Shown: piece by piece, positions 16,597-26,164 of the stretch
How the letters are laid out: each line of letters begins with the position of its first letter
How positions within the stretch are numbered: the first letter of the stretch is position 1
Source: UBA10183 sp041653835
GTDB taxonomy: Bacteria; Omnitrophota; Gorgyraeia; Gorgyraeales; Gorgyraeaceae
DNA length: 64,000 nt
Reading direction: 5' to 3'
NCBI GenBank assembly: GCA_041653835.1
Contig: JBAZEP010000006.1
Span: 1-64,000 of the forward strand
Made by a program: the position numbers and the translations under genes
Notes under the pieces: model-generated
What the model was told of the DNA's origin: nothing
Seen by the model: only the letters and a program-made list of their open reading frames with translations
Databases searched by the model: none

Positions 16597-17982
16597 ATGG
16601 GAAAAGAATATAATTTAAGGGAATATAGCGGCCTGACAGAGATCACAGGGCCTATCTTCGTCATACGCAATATCCATAATGTCGGATATAACGAGATAGT
16701 GGAGATAGTCGATGACGAGGGAAAATCAAGGCTCGGAGTCACGCTCGAAGTCGGAAAGGGTTTCGCGGTGGTGGAGGTGCTGGGCGGCACAAGCGGCCTC
16801 GCGATAAAGAATTGCAGGGTGAATTTCAAGGAAAAACCGCTTATGATGGGCGTATCCGAAGAGATTCTCGGAAGGGTTTTCGACGGACTTGGTAATCCCC
16901 TTGACGGCATGCCAAGGCCTGTCCACGACGAGATGTTCAATGTGAACGGGCTCGCCATAAACCCGGTGTCCAGGGATTATCCGGAAAATATAATAGAGAC
17001 AGGTATATCCTCGATAGACGTGATGAACACGCTTGTAAGGGGCCAGAAGCTCCCGATATTTTCTGGAAGCGGACTGCCCCATGACCTTATAGGCACACAG
17101 ATCGCGCGCCAGGCGCAGGTAAAAGGCGAGAGTTTCTGCGTAATCTTCGTAGCCATGGGCGTCAAATATGACACAGCGAGATTCTTCCAGAAAAGTTTTG
17201 AGGAGTCAGGGGTCCTGGAGAGGGTAGCCATGTTCCTGAGCCTGGCTGACAGCCCTTCGATAGAAAGGCTTCTTACGCCGCGGCTCGCGCTCAGCTGCGC
17301 GGAATATCTGGCGTTCCGGAAAAATATGCACGTCCTGGTCATAATGACGGACATGTCTAATTATTGCGAGGCGCTAAGGGAAGTCTCCACAATAAGAGGC
17401 GAGATACCTGCCAGGAAAGGTTATCCCGGGTATCTTTACAGCGACCTGGCAAGCATATATGAAAGGGCGGGCATGGTAAAAGGGGTAAAAGGCTCTATAA
17501 CCCAGCTTCCTATCCTGACAATGCCCAATGACGACATTACCCATCCGATCCCGGATTTAACAGGCTATATCACTGAAGGCCAGATAGTACTTGAGAGGGA
17601 AATGTATAACAGGGGCATATATCCTCCCATAGCCGGGCTTCCTTCTCTATCAAGGCTCATGAAAGATAATATAGGTAAAGGCCTTACACGGGACGACCAT
17701 CCGTCGCTCGCTTCGCAGTTATTCGCGTGTTACGCCCACGTGAAGGATGTTCGGGCGCTCGCGTCGATTATAGGAGAGGAAGAACTTTCAGCGCTCGATA
17801 AACTTTACCTGAAGTTCGGGGAAGACTTCGAGAAAAAATTCCTCAGTCAGGGGTATATGGAAAGAAGGACATTAGAAGAAGGGCTGGACCTGGGGTGGGA
17901 CGTGATATCGGTGGTCCCGGCCGAGGAACTCGTCAGGATACGCGAAGAAGACCTTAAAAAACATTATAAAAAGAAAACATGA
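16597..17982 (+). CDS. atpB: V/A-type ATPase subunit B (operon 1)
   Basis: The 461-residue non-catalytic nucleotide-binding partner of A. The P-loop is replaced by FSGSGLPHD (near 162-170), as usual for B subunits. MTDMSNYCEALREVS and ITEGQIVLEREMYNRGIYPP are family-typical. It overlaps subunit D by 4 bp. Confidence 0.97.
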   Translation: MGKEYNLREYSGLTEITGPIFVIRNIHNVGYNEIVEIVDDEGKSRLGVTLEVGKGFAVVEVLGGTSGLAIKNCRVNFKEKPLMMGVSEEILGRVFDGLGNPLDGMPRPVHDEMFNVNGLAINPVSRDYPENIIETGISSIDVMNTLVRGQKLPIFSGSGLPHDLIGTQIARQAQVKGESFCVIFVAMGVKYDTARFFQKSFEESGVLERVAMFLSLADSPSIERLLTPRLALSCAEYLAFRKNMHVLVIMTDMSNYCEALREVSTIRGEIPARKGYPGYLYSDLASIYERAGMVKGVKGSITQLPILTMPNDDITHPIPDLTGYITEGQIVLEREMYNRGIYPPIAGLPSLSRLMKDNIGKGLTRDDHPSLASQLFACYAHVKDVRALASIIGEEELSALDKLYLKFGEDFEKKFLSQGYMERRTLEEGLDLGWDVISVVPAEELVRIREEDLKKHYKKKT

Positions 17983-18596
17983 GAATCAATATAGCGGCAA
18001 CAAAAACAAATCTTTTAAAGTCCAAGAAATTATTATCCCTCACGAAGGAAGGGCATAGTCTTCTAGACGAGAAAAGAAGGATACTTATAAACGAATTGAC
18101 CGCCATCATACATATTGTGGACAGGCTCCAGCGCGAGGCGGATAAAGCTTTGCAGGAAGCATACGCTATTGTGGACAAGACGATTGTATTGATGGGAAGA
18201 AAGAGGCTGGAAGAGATCAGTTACTCGATAAACATCAAGACAAGCCTTTCTATCTCGGAGAGAAGGGTTATGGGCGTAAGCCTGCCTGTCATAAGCATGA
18301 ACACGGCAGAGAACCCGCCTTACTACAGCCCGCTCGACGTAAGTTTCTATGTGGACGAGGTGATAATAAAGTTCAAAGACGTCTTGAAGGTTATCGCGTC
18401 GCTGGCTGAGAAAAAAATAGCGCTTATCAGGATTGCCAAAGAAGTGCAGAAGACTATAAGGAAGGTAAAGGCGCTTGAGAAGATATACCTGCCTTTTTAC
18501 GAAGACAGCGTGAAATATATAAGTGACAGGCTTGACGAAGATTCAAGAGAGGCATTTTCAATGTTGAAACTCATCAAGGAGAGGATAAGAGAATGA
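17979..18596 (+). CDS. atpD: V/A-type ATPase subunit D (operon 1)
   Basis: The 205-residue central-shaft subunit. It is almost entirely helical, with N-terminal and C-terminal coiled-coil strands and the family start NIAATKTNLLKSKKLL. Overlaps subunit B upstream and the UspA gene downstream by 4 bp each. Confidence 0.93.
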   Translation: MRINIAATKTNLLKSKKLLSLTKEGHSLLDEKRRILINELTAIIHIVDRLQREADKALQEAYAIVDKTIVLMGRKRLEEISYSINIKTSLSISERRVMGVSLPVISMNTAENPPYYSPLDVSFYVDEVIIKFKDVLKVIASLAEKKIALIRIAKEVQKTIRKVKALEKIYLPFYEDSVKYISDRLDEDSREAFSMLKLIKERIRE

Positions 18597-19069
18597 AGCA
18601 GATAATTGTCTCGCTCGCAGGAGGACCAACCTCAATAATTACGGCGAAATACGCGATATATCTCGCGAAACTCCTCCAGGTGAAATTGACCGCCATCTAT
18701 GTTATAGACGAGAACACGTTGCAGGAATTATTGAAAAGCAGGATATTCGTGGAGATCGAGGCTAGGGAATACGAGATAGACATGGAGCAGCAGTCCAGGC
18801 TTTTTATGCAGAGGGTAAGGGCGCTCGCGGAAAATAAAAAAGTGGAATTCGATTCAGTGATTTTAAAAGGAGAAGTTCATACCGAGATAGCCGCCAAGGC
18901 GAAAGAATTGGGCGCGGATCTTTTGGTAATGGGAGACCTGAAAGAGGTTTTATCGTGGAAAGAAGCGTTTTACAGCGAAGGCGAAAGGATATTCAGGGAA
19001 TCGCCATGCCCCGTGGTTGTAGTGAAAAATCCCCAGGAAGCGGAGAGGCTGTATAAAGAGCTGCAGTAA
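18593..19069 (+). CDS. Universal stress protein (UspA family)
   Basis: A 158-residue UspA-like protein with a start typical of the fold (IIVSLAGGPTSIITAKYAIYLAKLL) and a C-terminal SPCPVVVVKN strand. The usual ATP-binding GxxGxnG(S/T) motif is not well preserved (MGDLKEVLSW), so nucleotide binding is uncertain. It sits exactly at the junction of the two ATPase operons, overlapping subunit D of operon 1 and 18 bp before subunit E of operon 2. It may sense energy state for one of the pumps, which is inference. Confidence 0.85.
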   Translation: MKQIIVSLAGGPTSIITAKYAIYLAKLLQVKLTAIYVIDENTLQELLKSRIFVEIEAREYEIDMEQQSRLFMQRVRALAENKKVEFDSVILKGEVHTEIAAKAKELGADLLVMGDLKEVLSWKEAFYSEGERIFRESPCPVVVVKNPQEAERLYKELQ

Positions 19070-19087
19070 ATATAGAGGCGGTGAGAT

Positions 19088-19690
19088 ATGTCAGAAAATT
19101 TAAAGGGCCTTCTTGAAAAAATAAACCAGGAAGGCATAAAATCAGCCGAGGGAAAGGCCAGGGCGATAGAGGACAAGGCCAGGATAGAGGCGGCGAAAAT
19201 TATCGAAGACGCCAAAAAACTGGCGGACGACATTACACGGAAAGCCGTTCTTGAAGCGGAGAGGGTCAAAAAAGGCGCGGAGGCAGGGCTCAAGCAGGCG
19301 TCAAGAGACCTTTTGCTTGGCTTGAAAGAAGACATAAGAGAGATGCTTAATAAAATTGTATCTGGCGAGATAAATAAGGCGTTATCGAGCGAGGAGATAG
19401 CGGTTATATTGGCGGAGCTGATAGATAAATACGCGGAGAAGAACGGCAAAGAAGGCGACATAAAAGTCCTGGTCAGTAAGGATGCCCTGGAAAAAATAAA
19501 AAGCGCTTTTATATCCAGGCTGAAAGATAAGATCTATTCAGGAGTGGAGTTCAGGCCTTCCGAGAATATAAACGCGGGGTTTTCCATAAGTTTCGATAAA
19601 GGGAAGTCGTTCTTCGATTTCAGCGATGAGGCGCTTGTGGAGACGCTGTGTGTTTACCTTAACCCCGAAATCGCCAAATTGCTCAAATGA
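19088..19690 (+). CDS. V-type ATPase subunit E (operon 2)
   Basis: A 200-residue peripheral-stalk subunit with an N-terminal coiled coil rich in Lys, Glu and Ala and a C-terminal globular part. GAGGCGGTGAG upstream supplies a Shine-Dalgarno. It overlaps the DUF2764 gene by 4 bp. It is the first structural gene of a second ATPase with the E-DUF2764-A-B-D-I-K order known from chlamydiae and spirochaetes. Confidence 0.87.
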   Translation: MSENLKGLLEKINQEGIKSAEGKARAIEDKARIEAAKIIEDAKKLADDITRKAVLEAERVKKGAEAGLKQASRDLLLGLKEDIREMLNKIVSGEINKALSSEEIAVILAELIDKYAEKNGKEGDIKVLVSKDALEKIKSAFISRLKDKIYSGVEFRPSENINAGFSISFDKGKSFFDFSDEALVETLCVYLNPEIAKLLK

Positions 19691-20187
19691 AAAATAATTA
19701 TTATTACCTGATCGCGGGACTCCCGATGCTGCAATTCGGTATGAAGCCCCCGCTTTCGCACAAAGATTTTCTGGAAGAATGCCGGAGACAGCTTAGCGCG
19801 GGTGATATGGCCAACCTGGAAAAAAACACAGTGGGCTTATCGAAAGAGTGGAATATTTTCGATATAAGCCTCAGAAATGAACTGGTAAGGCTGCGCTCGG
19901 CAAAGAAGGGCAAAAATCCGGACAATTATTTACGCGGCACAAAAGAAACAAACCCTTTTACCGAGCCTATGGCGCACTGGGCAGTAAACCAGGATTCTCC
20001 CATGGACGCGGAAAAATACCTTGATAAAATAAGATGGGAAAAAATAGAGGATATTAAACGAGGGCATTATTTTGATACAGACTATCTTGCCGCGTACGGG
20101 ATCCAACTCAGGATACTGGAACGATGGGACAGGATCGATTCGGGCGGCGGCATGAAAATTCTGGAAGAATTGACAGGGAAAATATGA
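19687..20187 (+). CDS. DUF2764 protein associated with V-type ATPase (operon 2)
   Basis: A 166-residue protein beginning NNYYYLIAGLPMLQFG, the recognisable start of DUF2764 proteins. These are found between E and A subunits in chlamydial and spirochaetal V-ATPase operons. It may substitute for the missing C or F subunits, but that is not shown here. It overlaps E by 4 bp and A by 4 bp. Confidence 0.85.
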   Translation: MKNNYYYLIAGLPMLQFGMKPPLSHKDFLEECRRQLSAGDMANLEKNTVGLSKEWNIFDISLRNELVRLRSAKKGKNPDNYLRGTKETNPFTEPMAHWAVNQDSPMDAEKYLDKIRWEKIEDIKRGHYFDTDYLAAYGIQLRILERWDRIDSGGGMKILEELTGKI

Positions 20188-21917
20188 GCGCGGGAAGAAC
20201 AGGCATACTGACAGGCATAAACGGGAACATGGCGACGGTCGAGTTCAAGGACTATGTCATGCAAAACGAGGTCGCTTTTATAATCCACAACGAGGAACGG
20301 CTTAAATCCGAAGTCATACGCGTGAGAGGTAATATCGCGGAGGTCCAGATATACGAAGATACCAAGGGACTTACCCTGGGGGAAAAGGTGGAGTTTACGG
20401 GAGAACTTCTTTCAGTGGAACTCGGGCCCGGCCTCTTGGGCCAGATATTCGACGGATTGCAGAATCCGCTGCCCCAGCTGGCCGAAAAAACCGGGTTTTT
20501 CCTGAAAAGAGGCATGTACCTGGAGGCGCTGGACAATAAAAAAGAATGGGAATTTACGCCCATCGCGAAGGCCGGGCAAAAATTAAAGGCCGGCGAAAAA
20601 TTGGGATCTACGCAGGAGGGTATTTTCGAACATTGGATAATGGCGCCTTTTATTTTAAAAGGCTCCGCTGTGGTGGAGAAGATAGCCGCAAAAGGCAGGT
20701 ATAATATAAAATATCCTGTGGCGCAATTGAAGGACGAGCGCGGCAATATTTATACTGTTACCATGTCACGGACATGGCCGGTAAAAGTGCCTATAACGGG
20801 TTTCGCGGAAAAATTAAAGCCTTCGAAGCCTCTCGTAACAAAGATAAGGATCATAGATACATTAATGCCTGTGGCGCTGGGCGGGACTTATTGCGTGCCG
20901 GGGCCTTTCGGGTCAGGCAAGACAGTGTTGCAGCAACTGATCAGTAAGCACGCCGAGATAGATATAGTGATCATAGCGGCGTGCGGGGAAAGAGCGGGCG
21001 AGGTCGTGGAGACATTGAGGGAATTCCCGCATCTTGTCGATCCCAGGACAAAGAAAAGCCTCATAGAGCGCACAGTAATTATCTGCAATACCAGTTCAAT
21101 GCCAGTGAGCGCCAGGGAGTCAAGCGTTTACACGGCTGTTACGATCGCGGAATATTACCGGCAGATGGGGTTGAATGTGCTTTTGCTCGCGGATTCCACT
21201 TCGAGATGGGCGCAGGCGATGCGTGAGATGTCAGGGAGGCTGGAAGAGATACCAGGGGAAGAGGCATTCCCCGCGTATCTCGAGAACAGGATAGCCTCTT
21301 TCTATGAAAGGGCAGGCCTAGTGAGATTGCATGACGGGAGTTTAGGGTCTGTGACAATAGGCGGCACAGTCAGCCCTGCCGGAGGGAATTTCGAGGAGCC
21401 TGTTACGCAGGCTACGCTCAAGGTTGTGGGCGCGTTCCATGGGCTTTCGCGCGAGAGGTCGGACGCGAGGAGATATCCCGCTATAGACCCGCTCGAAAGC
21501 TGGAGTAAATATACCAGTTTCATAGACATTAAGGAAGTCAAGAGCGCCCAGTCTGTTTTAAAAAAGAGTTACGAGGTAAAACAGATGATGAAGGTAGTGG
21601 GAGAAGAAGGTACTCCCCTCGCGGATTTTATAGCTTTTCTGAAAGGCGAATTCATAGACGACGTGTATCTCCAGCAGAACGCCTTTGACGAAGTTGACGC
21701 CTCTACCATAGAAGACAGGCAGAAGCATGTATTCCATGCCTTGCATGAAATAACAGAGTCGAGGTTTACTTTTGACAATAAAGACAGCGCCAGGAAATTT
21801 TTCCAGGACCTCAGGCAGGCGTTTATTGAATGGAATTCATCCGAATGGCAGTCGGATATTTTTTCCAAAAAAGGAAAAGAGATAAAAGAAACATGCAAAA
21901 AATATATAACCGCATAA
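20184..21917 (+). CDS. atpA: V-type ATPase catalytic subunit A (operon 2)
   Basis: A 577-residue catalytic subunit with Walker A GPFGSGKTVLQ (near 238) and LLLADSTSRWAQAMREMSGR. The ATG at 20184 overlaps the DUF2764 stop; the longer frame from 20124 is rejected. It is clearly a distant paralogue of the operon-1 A subunit rather than a recent duplicate: only motif blocks are shared. It overlaps the B-subunit gene by 25 bp. Confidence 0.96.
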   Translation: MSAGRTGILTGINGNMATVEFKDYVMQNEVAFIIHNEERLKSEVIRVRGNIAEVQIYEDTKGLTLGEKVEFTGELLSVELGPGLLGQIFDGLQNPLPQLAEKTGFFLKRGMYLEALDNKKEWEFTPIAKAGQKLKAGEKLGSTQEGIFEHWIMAPFILKGSAVVEKIAAKGRYNIKYPVAQLKDERGNIYTVTMSRTWPVKVPITGFAEKLKPSKPLVTKIRIIDTLMPVALGGTYCVPGPFGSGKTVLQQLISKHAEIDIVIIAACGERAGEVVETLREFPHLVDPRTKKSLIERTVIICNTSSMPVSARESSVYTAVTIAEYYRQMGLNVLLLADSTSRWAQAMREMSGRLEEIPGEEAFPAYLENRIASFYERAGLVRLHDGSLGSVTIGGTVSPAGGNFEEPVTQATLKVVGAFHGLSRERSDARRYPAIDPLESWSKYTSFIDIKEVKSAQSVLKKSYEVKQMMKVVGEEGTPLADFIAFLKGEFIDDVYLQQNAFDEVDASTIEDRQKHVFHALHEITESRFTFDNKDSARKFFQDLRQAFIEWNSSEWQSDIFSKKGKEIKETCKKYITA

Positions 21918-23200
21918 TCCAGATAGCGGGTAATGTCATCACTGTAGAGGCAAGAGACGTGGGTTACGGCCATCTCGCCGAGATATCTTCCAGGGCCGGT
22001 AAGTCGCTCGCCCAGGTAATAAGGATAAGCGGGGAAAAAGTGTATCTCCAGGTATTTGCCGGGAGCCGCGGCATTTCAACAGAAGACAAGATAAGGTTTT
22101 TAGGTCACCCCATGAGGGTGTCGTTCACGGAAAATCTTTTGGGGCGTTTATTCAACGGGGCGGGCCTTCCCAGGGATAACGGCCCAGCGCTCGAGGAGAA
22201 TATGATAGAGATAGGCGGGCCGTCCGTAAACCCCGCTAAAAGGATCATACCAAGAAAAATGATCCGGACCGGCATCCCTATGATAGACGTGTTCAACTCT
22301 CTCGTGGAATCCCAGAAACTTCCTATATTCTCGGTGCCGGGCGAACCTTATAACGAACTCCTGGCGCGCATAGCCATGCAGGCGGAAGTAGATATAATAA
22401 TCCTTGGCGGCATGGGGCTGAAATACGACGACTATCTTTTCTTCAGGGACACCCTGGAGAAGAATGGGTCTCTGCCCAGGGCGATATTTTTCGTGCATAC
22501 CGCCCAGGACCCGACAGTAGAGTGCCTGCTTGTGCCTGATCTGAGCCTGGCGTGCGCCGAGCAATTCGCGCTGGAAGGAAAGCGCGTGCTTGTGCTTTTG
22601 ACTGACATGACTAATTTCTGCGATGCCTTGAAAGAGATATCTATTACCATGGAACAGATACCTTCCAACAGGGGATATCCCGGGGATCTATACAGCCAGC
22701 TCGCGAGCCGCTATGAAAAAGCAGTTGATTTCGATACAGCAGGCTCTATAACCATACTCGCGGTAACCACAATGCCAGGGGATGACGTGACCCATCCTGT
22801 GCCGGATAATACAGGGTATATAACAGAAGGACAATTCTACCTGAGGAATAGCTCCATCGAGCCGTTCGGGTCATTGAGCCGCTTGAAACAACTTGTGAAC
22901 GGAAAGACCAGAAAAGACCACCGCGCCATAATGGACAGGATGATACAACTTTTCAGCGATTACAGGGAAACCCTCGAGAAGCAGGCAATGGGTTTTCATA
23001 TGAGCGGATGGGACAAAAAACTCCTTAAATACGGCCGTTCGTTCGAGGATAACATGATGAATCTCTCGGTGGATATTCCCCTCGAAAAGGCGCTTGATAT
23101 GGGCTGGAAGATCCTGTCTGAAAATTTCGAGCCAGGCGAAATAGGCATGAAAACGGAACTCGTAAGCGAATTCTGGCCAAAAAAGAATGGCGAAAATTAA
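21893..23200 (+). CDS. atpB: V-type ATPase subunit B (operon 2)
   Basis: A 435-residue non-catalytic subunit. The P-loop position reads FSVPGEPYNE, lacking the catalytic Lys. LLTDMTNFCDALKEIS and YITEGQFYLR are typical. ATG 21893 is chosen because AAGGAAAAGAG precedes it and the protein then starts at the usual beta-barrel. It overlaps the end of A and the start of D. Confidence 0.95.
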   Translation: MQKIYNRIIQIAGNVITVEARDVGYGHLAEISSRAGKSLAQVIRISGEKVYLQVFAGSRGISTEDKIRFLGHPMRVSFTENLLGRLFNGAGLPRDNGPALEENMIEIGGPSVNPAKRIIPRKMIRTGIPMIDVFNSLVESQKLPIFSVPGEPYNELLARIAMQAEVDIIILGGMGLKYDDYLFFRDTLEKNGSLPRAIFFVHTAQDPTVECLLVPDLSLACAEQFALEGKRVLVLLTDMTNFCDALKEISITMEQIPSNRGYPGDLYSQLASRYEKAVDFDTAGSITILAVTTMPGDDVTHPVPDNTGYITEGQFYLRNSSIEPFGSLSRLKQLVNGKTRKDHRAIMDRMIQLFSDYRETLEKQAMGFHMSGWDKKLLKYGRSFEDNMMNLSVDIPLEKALDMGWKILSENFEPGEIGMKTELVSEFWPKKNGEN

Positions 23201-23804
23201 ATTTACAAAAGGCGAACTTAAGAGACAGCGCGACGCCCTGAAAAGGTTTGAGCGTTATCTGCCTATACTCCAGCTCAAGAAACAGCAGATGCAATTAGAG
23301 ATGCAGCGTTCGCACGAAAGGCTTGCCCTGAAGAACCAGGAATTGGACGCGCTTGAAGGCGAGATAAACGAGTGGGCCGATCTCCTGGAAGAGAAGCCGG
23401 ATTATGTAGACAGCAATATAACGCCAAAAAATATTGTTGTTTCCAGCTTTAATATCGCGGGCGTGGATATACCTGTATTTGAGGGCATAGAATTTGCGGA
23501 TGTTGATTATGATCTATTCGCGGCGCCTTTATGGGTTGATAACGCGATAATAGAAGTAAGAAAATTTGTGGCGTTATTGGAAGAAAAAAAGATATTGAGC
23601 GAACAGTTGAGGATCCTGGGTGAAGAGCTCAGGATAACTAACCAGCGCGTAAACCTTTTTGAAAAAGTAAAGATCCCGGAGTCGAGCGATAACATAAGAC
23701 GGATAAGGATATATCTGGGCGACCAGCAGGCAGGGGCTGTGGGCAGGTCCAAAATGGCGAAAAAAAAGATTGAAAAAATGAGCTTAGAGGCGGTCCCGGC
23801 ATGA
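23187..23804 (+). CDS. atpD: V-type ATPase subunit D (operon 2)
   Basis: A 205-residue central-shaft subunit with long helices at both ends; the start KIKFTKGELKRQRDALKRFERYLP is typical of the chlamydial-type D. It overlaps B by 14 bp and I by 4 bp. Confidence 0.92.
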   Translation: MAKIKFTKGELKRQRDALKRFERYLPILQLKKQQMQLEMQRSHERLALKNQELDALEGEINEWADLLEEKPDYVDSNITPKNIVVSSFNIAGVDIPVFEGIEFADVDYDLFAAPLWVDNAIIEVRKFVALLEEKKILSEQLRILGEELRITNQRVNLFEKVKIPESSDNIRRIRIYLGDQQAGAVGRSKMAKKKIEKMSLEAVPA

Positions 23805-25543
23805 TAGTTAAGATGAAAAAAATAATCTTGATTACGCAGTCAAAAGATATGGAGTCTGCGCTCGAGTCTGTGAGGAAGCTCGGGCTTTTGCACGTGGAGC
23901 ACGAGAACGCGCCATCCGGGGGTAATATTGCGGCGCTCAAAGAAAGATTGAGCCGAATTTCAAAAGCCATAGCGGTTTTGCCGGATATAAAAAACCAGGG
24001 CGCAGCGGACAGAGATAAGGCAGATTCTCTAGCAGACGAGATATCCGCTCTCCTGGATGAAAAAGAAACTCTGGCAGAAGAACTGCAGATACTGAAGAGC
24101 GGCATAGAAGAATGGAAGGAGTGGGGTGATTTCGACCCGGATATTATCGAGGATATGGAAGATAAAAATGTCTGGGTTAAATTGTGCAAGATCAATGTCA
24201 GGGAACTCGGGAAAATTCCAGAAGGCGTTGCAATGGAAGAGATGTTCAGGAAGGGGAATATCGTTTATTGCGCTGTTATTTCAAAGAAAGAAGTGGAATT
24301 GCCTTTTGAGACGCTCAACCTGCCTGGGATGAGCGTGGGAGAGATGGTTTTTAAAGAGAAAAAAATCGAGGAAAGGTTCGGTTTGATAGAAAAAAGACTT
24401 TCAGAGATAGCGGGCCATAAAAACAGCCTGCGCGATCATGAAAATTATTTAAAATCGGTCATCGAATTTAACGAAGTGCGCGAAGGTTCGGGCAGGTTCG
24501 AAAAATTGTCGTATATAAAAGGGTATTCTCCCGCTGATAAAATCAATGTCATTGAAACCGCCGCCTCGATGGAAAAATGGGGGATTGTTATCGCCGATCC
24601 TCTGGAGAATGACGTGCCGCCTACGCTGATAAAGAATCCTAAATGGGTGGAAATAATAAAGCCGATGTTCAATATCATAAAAACCATACCCGGATATAAA
24701 GAGGTCGATATAAGCCTGCATTTCCTGGTATTTTTCTCTATTTTCTTCGGGATGCTCATAGGCGACGCGGGTTACGGCATGATATACTTTCTCCTGGCCC
24801 TTATTGCGCAAAAAAAGGCAAAGGCGGTAAAAGATAAATCAATATTTTTCCTGATATATGTGCTCAGCTCCTGCGCTATCGCGTGGGGGCTTATGACAGG
24901 GATATTCTTCGGGCCTCACCCATGGATGAGGCCGATGGTACCCTATTTCGCCGACAATACCAATGTCCAGGCGTTCTGTTTCCTGATAGGCGCTGTCCAG
25001 CTCAGCCTGGCGCATGCCTGGAAAATTTTAAGGAGATTCCCTTCGCTGAAAATATTGAGCGATGCCGGATGGATATGTGTTTTATGGTCGGTATATTTCC
25101 TGGCAAAGACATTGATACTGGGTTTTGAATACCCGGGTTTTGGAAAATGGCTGTTTATAGCAGGGTCATGCCTTATTATTTTATTCACAAGCCCGGCGAA
25201 GAATATATTAGCGGGCATTGGTTCCGGCTTAGGGGATTATCTGCTGAAAGTAGTGAATAGCTTCGCGGATACGGTATCTTATATAAGGCTTTTCGCCGTA
25301 GGACTGGCAGGCGTGGCAATAGCGAACGCGTTTAACCAGATAGCCTCCGGGATCGGCTGTGGAAGTGTTTCGAGCTGTCTATTAAGCGGATTTGTGCTTT
25401 TTGCCGGGCATTCATTGAATTTAGCGATGGGAATATTATCGATACTTGTCCATGGGGTCAGGCTGAATGTCCTGGAGTTTTCAGGCCATCTGGATATGGA
25501 ATGGTCAGGCACGGAATACAGCCCTTTTAAGGTGAAGCAATAA
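23801..25543 (+). CDS. atpI: V-type ATPase subunit I (operon 2)
   Basis: A 580-residue membrane stator subunit. The soluble N-terminal half (to about residue 300) is coiled-coil-rich. The membrane half has about seven helices, with FFSIFFGMLIGDAGYGMIYF and the channel helix NSFADTVSYIRLFAVGLAGVA containing the conserved Arg. Overlaps D by 4 bp; the ring subunit follows after a good GAGAGGAG ribosome site. Confidence 0.92.
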   Translation: MIVKMKKIILITQSKDMESALESVRKLGLLHVEHENAPSGGNIAALKERLSRISKAIAVLPDIKNQGAADRDKADSLADEISALLDEKETLAEELQILKSGIEEWKEWGDFDPDIIEDMEDKNVWVKLCKINVRELGKIPEGVAMEEMFRKGNIVYCAVISKKEVELPFETLNLPGMSVGEMVFKEKKIEERFGLIEKRLSEIAGHKNSLRDHENYLKSVIEFNEVREGSGRFEKLSYIKGYSPADKINVIETAASMEKWGIVIADPLENDVPPTLIKNPKWVEIIKPMFNIIKTIPGYKEVDISLHFLVFFSIFFGMLIGDAGYGMIYFLLALIAQKKAKAVKDKSIFFLIYVLSSCAIAWGLMTGIFFGPHPWMRPMVPYFADNTNVQAFCFLIGAVQLSLAHAWKILRRFPSLKILSDAGWICVLWSVYFLAKTLILGFEYPGFGKWLFIAGSCLIILFTSPAKNILAGIGSGLGDYLLKVVNSFADTVSYIRLFAVGLAGVAIANAFNQIASGIGCGSVSSCLLSGFVLFAGHSLNLAMGILSILVHGVRLNVLEFSGHLDMEWSGTEYSPFKVKQ

Positions 25544-25559
25544 AACGAGAGGAGAATTT

Positions 25560-26024
25560 ATGGACGGAAACACATTGGTTCAATTCAAAGATATCGGGAT
25601 AGCGGGCGCGGCGCTCGCCTTTTCAGCAATAGGCTCGGCGGCAGGAACAGGAGCGGCAGGCATGGCAGCCATAGGGGCCTGGAAAAAATGTTTCGCGCAG
25701 AATAAACCCGCGCCTTTTATATTCCTGTCATTCGTGGGCGCGCCCCTTACGCAGACCATATACGGCATGATAGTGATGAACGCTCTTATAGACGCGAGTA
25801 AAACCGTGCAGAACCTCGGAATATTGAGCGCGCTGGGTATGCTTTCGGGCGCGGCAATAGGTTTTTCGGCGTGGTTCCAGGGAAAGGCCGCGGCGTCTGC
25901 TTCCGACGCGATGGGCGAGACAGGGAAAGGCTTTGGAAACTATCTCATGGTACTCGGTATAATCGAGACAGTCGCTATATTCACGATGGTATTTACGCTG
26001 ATGGCAATAGGTAAAGTACAGTAA
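25560..26024 (+). CDS. atpK: V-type ATPase c-ring subunit K (operon 2), four-helix form
   Basis: A 154-residue duplicated proteolipid with four helices. Helix 2 carries PLTQTIYG (Thr and Gln), helix 3 carries FQGKAAA (Gln) and helix 4 carries IIETVAIF (the ion-binding Glu). In the Enterococcus hirae sodium ring the ligands are Thr, two Gln, a backbone carbonyl and Glu, so this subunit looks sodium-type. That is inferred by motif comparison only. Last gene of operon 2; the tRNA-Val promoter follows. Confidence 0.93.
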   Translation: MDGNTLVQFKDIGIAGAALAFSAIGSAAGTGAAGMAAIGAWKKCFAQNKPAPFIFLSFVGAPLTQTIYGMIVMNALIDASKTVQNLGILSALGMLSGAAIGFSAWFQGKAAASASDAMGETGKGFGNYLMVLGIIETVAIFTMVFTLMAIGKVQ

Positions 26025-26043
26025 GCAGATACAAAAGAAGTAC

Positions 26044-26072
26044 TTGCAAAATGCAGGCTCGTATAGTATATT
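26044..26072 (+). promoter_or_regulatory. Promoter of tRNA-Val
   Basis: A -35 TTGCAA (26044-26049), a 17-bp spacer and a -10 TATATT (26067-26072), ending 17 bp before the tRNA 5' end. Confidence 0.6.
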
Positions 26073-26089
26073 AAGAGGCGCTTTAAAAA

Positions 26090-26164
26090 GGGCGATTAGC
26101 TCAGTTGGCAGAGCGCTTCGTTTACACCGAAGAGGTTTCACAGGTTCGAGCCCTGTATCGCCCA
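26090..26164 (+). tRNA. tRNA-Val (anticodon TAC)
   Basis: Acceptor stem GGGCGAT/ATCGCCC with discriminator A. The D-arm has AGCTCAGTTGGCAGAGC. The anticodon stem CTTCG/CGAAG encloses TTTACAC, giving TAC. The T-loop is GGTTCGAGCC-like. CCA is not encoded: the next bases CCGAA already belong to the flanking repeat. Confidence 0.95.

Noticed and set aside
20124..20183. N-terminal extension of the operon-2 A subunit
   Set aside because: It lies within the DUF2764 gene; ATG 20184 gives the conserved beta-barrel start.
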